Under the pieces are notes generated by a model that made no database searches, had not been told where the DNA came from, and saw only the letters and a list, made by a program, of their open reading frames with translations. Positions 42,833 through 48,296 of a stretch of 48,296 bases of DNA are shown in pieces. The stretch comes from Rhizobiales bacterium 32-66-11. GTDB lineage: Bacteria > Pseudomonadota > Alphaproteobacteria > Rhizobiales > Xanthobacteraceae. The position numbers were made by a program, and so were the translations under genes. Numbering within the stretch: the stretch's first letter is position 1; the number at the start of each line of letters is the position of its first letter. The DNA is taken from assembly GCA_002304505.1 (NCBI GenBank), contig NCEH01000007.1, forward strand, positions 1 through 48,296, given 5' to 3'.

Positions 42833-43993
42833 ATGACCACGCCTCACTGGCTTTCCGGCGGCTTTCGGCCGTTCTTCATGCTCGGCGCGCTCGCCATGGC
42901 CGGTTCGGTGCTCGCCTGGATCCCCGTTTATCTCGGCGAGTTGGAGATCCCGACCGCGCTATCGACGAGGGATTGGCACGTCCACACGATGCTGTTCGGC
43001 GGGGTCATGGCTATTATCGCGGGATTCGCCCTGACTGCCGTCAGCAATTGGACCGGGCGCCCGCCGGTTGCCGGGCGCGAATTGCTGGCGCTCGTCGGAC
43101 TATGGCTCGCGGGGCGCGTGGCCGTGTCCACCTCCGCGCTCATCGGCGCCGATGCGGCGATGGTCGTGGACCTGATGTTCCCGCTCGCCCTGGTGGCCGT
43201 GTTCGCCCGCGAGGTCGCCGCGGCCGGAAACTATCGGAACCTGCGCGTGGTGGCCGTCGTCGCCGGGCTCGGCTTGGCCGATCTTGCCTTCCATGTCGAG
43301 GCGCGGCGTTTCGGGGGGGCGGATTACTCGCTGCGCGCGGCCGTCTCCTTGGTGCTCGTCCTCGTCATGCTGATCGGCGGGCGCATCATTCCCGCCTTCA
43401 CGCGAAACTGGCTGGTCGCCCGCAAGGTGGCGGAGCTGCCCGCCGCATTCTCACGCCTCGACACGGTATCGATGGCGGCGTGCGCCCTTGGCCTCATCGC
43501 CTGGGTCGCCTTCCCGGATGCGCGCGCCACGGCGGCCGTGCTTGGGCTCGGCGGTATGTTCGCGGCGGTTCGACTCTATCGATGGCGCGGCCTTGCCACG
43601 CGATCCGAGCCGCTGCTCTTCATGCTCCATCTCGGCTTCGCCACCATCCCCCTCGGTTTCCTGGCGGTTGCCGTCTCGATACTCGCGCCCGGCAGCCTCG
43701 ACCCGGCCGGCGCCGTCCATATCTGGACCGTCGGCACCTTCGGCGCGATGACCCTCGGAGTCATGACGCGCGCCAGCCGCGGCCATTCCGGCCGCGCGCT
43801 CGCCGCCGGACGGCTGGAGGTCGTGATGTTCGCCCTGGTCCTCCTCGGCGCCGCCGCCCGCGTCACCGCTCCCTATGCGGATGGCTGGATGACGCATGGC
43901 CTGGCGTGCGCCGGGCTCGCCTGGGCGTTGGCCTATTTGCTCTTCGCAGTGGGCTATGGCCGAATGCTGCTATTGCCGTCGAGCCTGCCATGA
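42833..43993 (+). CDS. nnrS: NnrS family heme-copper membrane protein, copy 3
   Basis: A 386-residue protein with about twelve membrane helices. NnrS hallmarks: HWLSGGFRPFFMLGALAM, RDWHVHTMLFGGVMAIIAGFALTAVSNWTGRPPVAGREL, GGRIIPAFTRNWL and HIWTVGTFGAMTLGVMTRASRGHSGRAL. It is the copy closest to the family consensus. The start is MTTPHWLSGGF; the frame is open upstream only as shadow of pseudoazurin. It lies 44 bases after pseudoazurin and overlaps the next gene by ATGA. Confidence 0.95.
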   Translation: MTTPHWLSGGFRPFFMLGALAMAGSVLAWIPVYLGELEIPTALSTRDWHVHTMLFGGVMAIIAGFALTAVSNWTGRPPVAGRELLALVGLWLAGRVAVSTSALIGADAAMVVDLMFPLALVAVFAREVAAAGNYRNLRVVAVVAGLGLADLAFHVEARRFGGADYSLRAAVSLVLVLVMLIGGRIIPAFTRNWLVARKVAELPAAFSRLDTVSMAACALGLIAWVAFPDARATAAVLGLGGMFAAVRLYRWRGLATRSEPLLFMLHLGFATIPLGFLAVAVSILAPGSLDPAGAVHIWTVGTFGAMTLGVMTRASRGHSGRALAAGRLEVVMFALVLLGAAARVTAPYADGWMTHGLACAGLAWALAYLLFAVGYGRMLLLPSSLP

Positions 43994-44388
43994 CGGCGGA
44001 CCGGATCGGCCTTGCCATCGGCGGACATTTCTCCGTCCTGTTCTCCGTCTATCTCGTTACGGGGCCGCTGCGGACGACTTATCTCGACGGCGCCGTCGGG
44101 CCGCGGACCGGCGCGCTGGCCGAGGCCGCCGTTTTCGTCATCGCCTCGCTCGTCGCGGTGTCCGCTGTGCTGCCGCGGGTGTCCCGACTCTGGTCGGTGC
44201 GGGACGCCCTAGCCGTCGGCGTCGGCGCCCTGATGCTCTTCTTCGGCTGCGATATAGCCGTCGCGGTAAGCCTGTGCGGCGTCCCAGCGCCGAGCCATCT
44301 CGCCCGCTTCGGCACCGTCCCCGGCGCCATCCAGGCCGCGGCGCTGGCTTTCCACACTTGCGCGCCGGTCGCCTGGTGGTGGGAATGA
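43990..44388 (+). CDS. Small four-helix membrane protein
   Basis: A 132-residue hydrophobic protein with about four membrane segments (HFSVLFSVYLVTGPL, ALAEAAVFVIASLVAVSAVLP, ALAVGVGALMLFFGCDIAVAVSL, AIQAAALAFHTCAPVAWWW). I do not recognise it. It overlaps nnrS copy 3 by ATGA and is last in the pseudoazurin-nnrS unit. Histidines at both ends of the protein sit in or next to membrane segments, so a heme or metal role with NnrS is possible. Confidence 0.7.
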   Translation: MTADRIGLAIGGHFSVLFSVYLVTGPLRTTYLDGAVGPRTGALAEAAVFVIASLVAVSAVLPRVSRLWSVRDALAVGVGALMLFFGCDIAVAVSLCGVPAPSHLARFGTVPGAIQAAALAFHTCAPVAWWWE

Positions 44389-44475
44389 TCTGGAGATGGC
44401 AGTTCCGCCCCGAAAAGGTTGCGATGATACGTCTGTGCTGAGCCGTCATAGCAGTTGCAGTGCGGGACTAAACAC

Positions 44476-44479
44476 CTAG
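44476..44479. repeat. CTAG flank, left side of the insertion sequence
   Basis: CTAG directly abuts the left inverted repeat and is repeated at the right end (45934-45937). It is the likely target duplication, but because CTAG is its own reverse complement the exact IS boundary is ambiguous by a few bases. Confidence 0.75.
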
Positions 44480-44511
44480 GAGCCTGTCCGAGTAACGGGG
44501 TCGACGGCTCT
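44480..44511 (+). repeat. Left terminal inverted repeat of the IS
   Basis: Reads inward GAGCCTGTCCGAGTAACG then GGGTCGACGG; the right end matches in reverse complement. Confidence 0.92.
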
Positions 44512-44534
44512 TGTGTGTCGTGATTCACTTGCGC

Positions 44535-45869
44535 ATGGCGAAGACGTTTCGTTCGTGGGATGTGGACCAAGGCTGGCTTCTGCCGGCTTCGGTGCATGAT
44601 TTTGTGCCGCCGGATCACGTGGCGCATTTTGTTCGGGACACGGTGCGGGAGGGACTTGATCTCTCGGCCATCCTCGCCGGCTACACCGAGGAACGGGGCT
44701 ATCCGCCCTACCATCCCGGGATGATGGTGGCGCTGCTGCTCTATGGCTACAGTCGAGGCCTCTACTCGTCCCGCCAGCTTGCCCGGGCCTGTGAGGAGCG
44801 GGTCGACGTGATGGCGGTGACCGGGCTGAACCGGCCGGACTTCCGCACCATCGCGGATTTCCGCAAGCGCCACCTCGCGGCCCTGTCGAACCTGTTCGTG
44901 CAGGTCCTCCAGCTGTGCCGTGCGGCCGGGCTCGTGCAGTTCGGCCATGTAGCGGTCGATGGGACGAAACTGAAGGCGAATGCCTCGCGCCACAAGGCGA
45001 TGAGCTATGGCCGCATGAAGGCTGCCGAGCTGGTTCTGGCGGCAGAAGTCGAGGGCTGGATGGCCCGCGCGGACGAGATCGACGCGGTCGAGGATAACGA
45101 GCACGGCGAGAACCGGCGCGGCGACGAGATGCCGGGCTGGATGGCCGACAAGCAGCGCCGGCTGGAGGCGATCCGCGCCGCCAAAGCCGCGCTCGAAGCG
45201 GAAGCCGCCGATCCGCCCGATCCCGATGACGAGAGCGGACCGGGCGCCTCATCGGGCATGCGCTGGCAAGGCCGTCCCTTGCGGGGCGAGGACGGCGGGC
45301 CGCCCGACCGTGCGCAGAAGAACTTCACCGATCCCGACAGCCGCATCCTGCCGACGCGCGACGGCTTCATCCAGGGCTACAACGGTCAGATCGCGGTCGA
45401 TGCGGCCCATCAGATCATCGTGGCGCATCGGCTCGTGACCACCTCGGCCGACTATCGCGCGCTCATGCCACTCGTGGATGACGTCTCCGCCTATCTCGGA
45501 CGCAAGCCGCGCGAGGTCTCGGGCGATGCCGGCTTCGCCACCGAGGCGAACCTGGCGGCCATGAAGGAGCGCCGGATCAAGCCTTATCTGCCGCCGGGCC
45601 GGGCCCGCCATGGCGAGGCGCACGCCGCAGGCCGGCGCAGGCTGAAGAAGATGCCGCTGATGAGCGAAATGGCCGAAACCCTTCGCCGCGCGGGACGGCA
45701 CAGCCGATACCGGCTCCGCAAACAGGTGGTCGAGCCCGTCTTCGGACAGATCAAGCAAGCCAGAGGCTTCCGCCAATTCCTGCTACGAGGTCTCGAGCAC
45801 GTCCGCGCTGAATGGGCCATGATCTGCACCGCCCACAATCTCCTCAAGCTCGCGAAGAACCCGCATTGA
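44535..45869 (+). CDS. IS1182-family transposase
   Basis: A 444-residue DDE transposase. The N-terminal part is the IS1182 pattern MAKTFRSWDVDQGWLLPASVHDFVP, with YHPGMMVALLLYGYSRGLYSSRQLARACEERVDVMAVTG and the catalytic Asp in GHVAVDGTKLKANAS. Then come a charged linker (ADEIDAVEDNEHG to ESGPGA), the second Asp region GDAGFATEANL and the last Glu in VVEPVFGQIKQARGFRQF. It is intact, starting at the ATG that gives the standard MAKTFR N-terminus; the frame opens 24 bases earlier. Confidence 0.94.
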   Translation: MAKTFRSWDVDQGWLLPASVHDFVPPDHVAHFVRDTVREGLDLSAILAGYTEERGYPPYHPGMMVALLLYGYSRGLYSSRQLARACEERVDVMAVTGLNRPDFRTIADFRKRHLAALSNLFVQVLQLCRAAGLVQFGHVAVDGTKLKANASRHKAMSYGRMKAAELVLAAEVEGWMARADEIDAVEDNEHGENRRGDEMPGWMADKQRRLEAIRAAKAALEAEAADPPDPDDESGPGASSGMRWQGRPLRGEDGGPPDRAQKNFTDPDSRILPTRDGFIQGYNGQIAVDAAHQIIVAHRLVTTSADYRALMPLVDDVSAYLGRKPREVSGDAGFATEANLAAMKERRIKPYLPPGRARHGEAHAAGRRRLKKMPLMSEMAETLRRAGRHSRYRLRKQVVEPVFGQIKQARGFRQFLLRGLEHVRAEWAMICTAHNLLKLAKNPH

Positions 45870-45901
45870 AGGAGCACTAACGCACCATCACCATACCATT
45901 C

Positions 45902-45933
45902 TGGGCCGTCGACCCCGTTACTCGGACAGGCTC
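45902..45933 (-). repeat. Right terminal inverted repeat of the IS
   Basis: Reverse complement of the left repeat, ending CGGACAGGCTC before CTAG. Confidence 0.92.
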
Positions 45934-45937
45934 CTAG
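45934..45937. repeat. CTAG flank, right side of the insertion sequence
   Basis: Second copy of the four-base CTAG, matching 44476-44479. The 233 bases after it to the next gene contain no recognised gene; a short open stretch ending RGRDIVDPYGHIDEI and KTRDFR before a TGA at about 46116 may be debris of a gene. Confidence 0.75.
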
Positions 45938-46170
45938 TGGCGGGCGTTTTTTCATGCCGGTGGCGGCCGTCCATCAAGAGGCAGAGAGGGGCGAATTCCA
46001 CCAGGCCTCGCCGATGCCTGATCCGCGCTGTCTGCCGAAAGGCCCGCGGGCGCGACATCGTGGACCCCTACGGCCATATCGATGAGATCAGGGTGAAGAC
46101 ACGAGACTTTCGATGAGTTCTTCGCGCGGCCACACATGCGGTGACGAGAGCCAGCGACGCGCTCCCGGCG

Positions 46171-47019
46171 TCAATCGTCCGAGATGAGAGCGGACGCCCA
46201 TGCCGATGAGAGATCGCCTTCGGAGCACTGCACGCGCTCGAAGCCGCTGCGTCGCGCCTCCATGCGCTTGAGGAGACGCTGCTCCATCTCGTAGGCGTCG
46301 ACGGACGTCGGCCAGCGGTGCGTCAGATAAACGGACCACTGCTCGTTGAGGACCTCAACCGGGACATGCTGGTTTACTGCCGCGAGCCGCCCCTGCACAT
46401 CTTCCGCGTGGCCGATCTTGAAGAGGTTTCGCTTCCCGAACCTGAATGCATAGGTCGAAGCCGCGCCGTGTGCCGACCGCTCGACCGTGTAGTTGGCATC
46501 GCCTGGGCGCGGGCCGGTTGTTGGACGAAGCACCTCGTTGAGCCTGCGCATGCGCTTCAGAGCGGGCAATTCCGGAAGCAGGAGCCTTTCTGCCGGCAAC
46601 GCGAGGATTCTGGCAACATCCTCCTCGCCGATCTCTTCGACGCCGGGGGTCGCTACCATTGTGAGCTGGCTCGCCAAGACGTCGGACAGGAGCGGCGGTG
46701 GGCTGAAACGCCACGCTTCGGTCAGGGCGACGGCATGCGGAAACTTATAGTTTCCACCGTCGTCGAAATCGCGCGCGTCCAGATCCGCATGATCGACGAT
46801 CTCCAGGGTGCGCATGGGCTCGAAGCCGATCTCCGCCATTCCCAGGAGCCGGCCCTGAAGGGCGGGGGCCGTCCGCTCGGTCTTCGTGCCGACGAAGAGC
46901 AGCCTGTCGCCTCTGTCGGCAAGCTTCAGCAGGCGGTTCAAATGGCCGCCCGACCCGAATGTCGCGACCGGGACCCGCTCAAACCCAAGCCCCCACACGC
47001 GGGTTGCGAACATCCTCAT
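46171..47019 (-). CDS. Protein with GIY-YIG/T5orf172-like C-terminal domain
   Basis: A 282-residue protein. The C-terminal third (TYAFRFGKRNLFKIGHAEDVQGRLAAVNQ to DAYEMEQRLL) resembles the GIY-YIG-type T5orf172/MUG113 domain: an F-x-F-GK start, KIG, an Arg-rich helix and a final Glu in the YEMEQRLL helix. The N-terminal half (FATRVWGLGFERVP to GDRLLFVGTKTERTAPALQGRLLGMAEIG) may be a PUA/EVE-like fold, but I cannot confirm it. The start overlaps the stop of the upstream gene by four bases. The assignment of the C-terminal domain is moderate; the role is unknown, possibly nucleic acid modification or defence. Confidence 0.62.
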   Translation of the reverse strand: MRMFATRVWGLGFERVPVATFGSGGHLNRLLKLADRGDRLLFVGTKTERTAPALQGRLLGMAEIGFEPMRTLEIVDHADLDARDFDDGGNYKFPHAVALTEAWRFSPPPLLSDVLASQLTMVATPGVEEIGEEDVARILALPAERLLLPELPALKRMRRLNEVLRPTTGPRPGDANYTVERSAHGAASTYAFRFGKRNLFKIGHAEDVQGRLAAVNQHVPVEVLNEQWSVYLTHRWPTSVDAYEMEQRLLKRMEARRSGFERVQCSEGDLSSAWASALISDD

Positions 47020-47612
47020 TCCCCCACCTCCCCGCGGATGCGCGCAACAGCATCACCCAGATCGCGACCTCCAGACAGGCGTAGGATTTCGGCAGCATAG
47101 GCCCCGGTCAGGGGAGTTTCGATCCCCGCCTTCATCGCATTGTCGAGGTAGCTTATGCCGTCGCTTCCATCGCCCAAGGCTCTGGCGCTCGATATCGCCA
47201 GTTGGGCGAGGCCTGTTGCCGTCGGATGAGGAATGTTCGCGCCGATATTCGTATAAAGGACCGTCGCGAGGCCCTCGAAGTCCAAGAGCGTCTCGACGAC
47301 AACCCGGTCGGCATTTTGCCGCTTGGGAGACACATAACATCTCGCCGATCCGACAGCATGGATCTCCCTTCGATACAGCCGATCGGTTGCCTCCCTCACA
47401 TCGAGGGCGACGACAAGGATCTGCGCTTTGACCGACGAACCGCCTGCGCTCGGGACAAGCGTCGGCGCGCCCTCTCGCGACCGACTTTGCCGCGCAAACT
47501 CAACCGGGAATGGCGTGTAGCAGGGAATGCGCGCGATTATGACGGGCTCGATTTCGGCACCGGGATCGCCGATCAACGAACCGTATGCGAGTATTCCGAC
47601 CGCCCCGCGCAT
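47016..47612 (-). CDS. Gamma-glutamylcyclotransferase-like fold protein
   Basis: A 198-residue protein that opens MRGAVGILAYGSLIGDPGAEIEP, with the YGSL motif of the gamma-glutamylcyclotransferase/AIG2-like fold, then RIPCYTPFPVEFARQSR. The rest (VKAQILVVALDVREATDRLYRRE) fits that fold loosely and the C-terminal part (SDGISYLDNAMKAGIETPLTGAYAAEILRL) looks specific to this group. The ATG at 47612 is chosen as the first start before the YGSL region; an open stretch upstream lacks a good start. It is coupled to the GIY-YIG-like gene. A TTG-N8-CAA site is 53 bases upstream. Confidence 0.66.
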   Translation of the reverse strand: MRGAVGILAYGSLIGDPGAEIEPVIIARIPCYTPFPVEFARQSRSREGAPTLVPSAGGSSVKAQILVVALDVREATDRLYRREIHAVGSARCYVSPKRQNADRVVVETLLDFEGLATVLYTNIGANIPHPTATGLAQLAISSARALGDGSDGISYLDNAMKAGIETPLTGAYAAEILRLSGGRDLGDAVARIRGEVGE

Positions 47613-47658
47613 GCCTTTGAAAATCCCTCGGGGACAATCCTGCTGAAGAAAGCTGCTC

Positions 47659-47672
47659 TTGTGCTCCGGCAA
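47659..47672. promoter_or_regulatory. Possible NnrR/Dnr-type box upstream of the cyclotransferase-like gene
   Basis: TTGTGCTCCGGCAA, centre 53 bases before the start at 47612. It fits TTGY-N6-RCAA but lies beyond the IS, outside the obvious denitrification genes, so chance cannot be excluded. Confidence 0.4.
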
Positions 47673-47722
47673 TATGCCGTCTATGTCTAAGGCACGTTGC
47701 CGTTGACTGCAAGGAGGCTCTC

Positions 47723-48160
47723 GTGTCGATTGCCATCGTCGAGGAGGTTGCCCGCAAGCTGGGAGGCCAGAGTGTGCTCGGCACGGTCGTGCGCTCGCAG
47801 GCCGATCTGGCACTCGCCGTCCGCAACAGGCTTCCCCTGTCCGCACTGCGCGGGCTCAGCCAGGCGGGCATGAGCGAGCAGGAGATCGAGAGATTCGTGA
47901 TCCCGCAGCGCACCCGCCGGCATCGCGCCGACAAGCAGCAGCCGCTGACGGTCGATGAATCGGACCGGGCCGTGCGCCTCCTGCGCGTCCAGTCCCTGGC
48001 CGAGCAGACCTTTGGCGACCTGGAGAAGGCCAATCGCTGGCTGCGCCGCCCGCTCACCGAGCTCGGCGGCGAGACGCCGCTCGTCGTGGCGCAGACCGAA
48101 GCCGGCGCGCGCGTGATCGAGACCATCCTCGGCAAGATCGCCTGGGGCGCGGCCGCCTGA
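47723..48160 (+). CDS. Xre/MbcA/ParS-type antitoxin (DUF2384)
   Basis: A 145-residue antitoxin with an N-terminal helix-turn-helix-like region (ALRGLSQAGMSEQEIERFVIPQRTRRHR) and the C-terminal DUF2384 core (LRVQSLAEQTFGDLEKANRWLRRPLTELGGETPLVVAQTEAGARVIETILGKI). It starts with GTG after a strong AAGGAGG site. The stop overlaps the start of the RES toxin gene (TGATG), the usual coupled order. Confidence 0.9.
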   Translation: MSIAIVEEVARKLGGQSVLGTVVRSQADLALAVRNRLPLSALRGLSQAGMSEQEIERFVIPQRTRRHRADKQQPLTVDESDRAVRLLRVQSLAEQTFGDLEKANRWLRRPLTELGGETPLVVAQTEAGARVIETILGKIAWGAAA

Positions 48161-48296
48161 TGCGACTCTGGCGCCTGTCGGGCCGACAGCATGCGCTGGC
48201 GCTGGACGGCGGCTATGGCCTGCATTTCGACGGCCGCTGGAACACCGTGGGGCATGCCGTCACCTATTGCGCGACATCGCCCGCGCTCTGCGTCCT
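48160..48296 (+). CDS. RES-domain toxin (3' truncated by window edge)
   Basis: The first 45 codons of a RES-family toxin: MRLWRLSGRQHALALDGGYG, then HFDGRWNTVGHAVTYCATSPALCVL, with the conserved Arg-Leu opening, GGRWN-like DGRWN and the Y-x-A-xSPAL pattern. RES toxins of the ParT type modify host targets or degrade NAD+. The rest of the gene is outside the window. It is coupled to the preceding antitoxin gene. Confidence 0.9.
   Translation, partial: MRLWRLSGRQHALALDGGYGLHFDGRWNTVGHAVTYCATSPALCV

Larger units (their letters stand above)
44480..45933 (+). mobile_element. IS1182-family insertion sequence
   Basis: A 1,454-base element carrying one transposase gene. The terminal inverted repeats start GAGCCTGTCCGAGTAACG at the left end and the right end is the exact reverse complement for about 28 bases, with one mismatch further in. 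CTAG flanks both ends. The element is complete. It sits just after the last NnrS-associated gene and marks the right edge of the denitrification island. Confidence 0.94.

Noticed and set aside
46010..46116. Open stretch ending in GRDIVDPYGHIDEI, vaguely like a glyoxalase/VOC end
   Set aside because: Too short and too weak to assign; mentioned only as possible debris.
1..48296. CRISPR arrays, tRNA or rRNA genes, phage attachment sites
   Set aside because: I looked for regularly spaced repeats and for RNA gene features and saw none.

Overview
The window is a GC-rich alphaproteobacterial segment, most likely from a Hyphomicrobiales-type facultative denitrifier. This is inferred from the clade I (Tat-exported) NosZ with NosR and NosX, the NnrR-type control sites, and anaerobic ubiquinone genes beside denitrification genes. 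About 44 kb forms one denitrification island. It covers nitrate to nitrite (narGHJI, narG cut by the left edge), nitrite to NO (nirK, broken), NO to N2O (norCBQD) and N2O to N2 (nosRZDFYLX), plus NO-stress, cofactor and quinone genes.

Layout. 1-8486: nar operon with a PpiC-type chaperone, a small unknown protein, moaA and mog. 8524-9357: relics of a periplasmic nitrate reductase operon (3' end of napB and a deleted, frameshifted napC). 9421-14622: a DUF2249 protein, ubiT-ubiU-ubiV (O2-independent quinone hydroxylation) and the divergent ubiD-ubiX. 14630-15717: DUF6522 and DUF1858 genes and an nnrS relic. 15694-20324: norCBQD on the minus strand. 20556-30480: a ferritin-like protein divergent from nosRZDFYLX. 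30481-35000: a DGC-domain protein, an unknown protein and two nnrS genes. 34908-38429: hemN, DUF1858, a second mog, a second DUF2249 and a cysteine-free Crp/Fnr regulator. 38635-44388: nirK, nirV, a DUF59 protein, a polytopic membrane protein, pseudoazurin, a third nnrS and a small membrane protein. 44480-45933: an IS1182-type insertion sequence flanked by CTAG. 46171-48296: a pair of unusual genes (GIY-YIG-like C-terminus; gamma-glutamylcyclotransferase-like fold) and a ParS/RES toxin-antitoxin pair cut by the right edge.

How it works together. Ubiquinol made without oxygen (UbiD/X, UbiT/U/V) feeds NarGHI and the NO reductase branch. HemN supplies heme anaerobically, MoaA and Mog supply molybdopterin, and pseudoazurin carries electrons to periplasmic reductases. 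Fourteen sites matching TTGY-N6-RCAA lie in intergenic regions of the island, mostly 54-106 bases before a start codon, and a fifteenth lies beyond the IS. They define a probable NO-responsive NnrR/Dnr-type regulon, and the Crp/Fnr gene beside nirK is the obvious candidate regulator.

Most striking: nirK is frameshifted by a perfect 14-base tandem duplication while all other parts of the pathway look intact. The nap relic next to the nar operon suggests that one nitrate reductase replaced the other. All calls come from reading the sequence; no database search was run.
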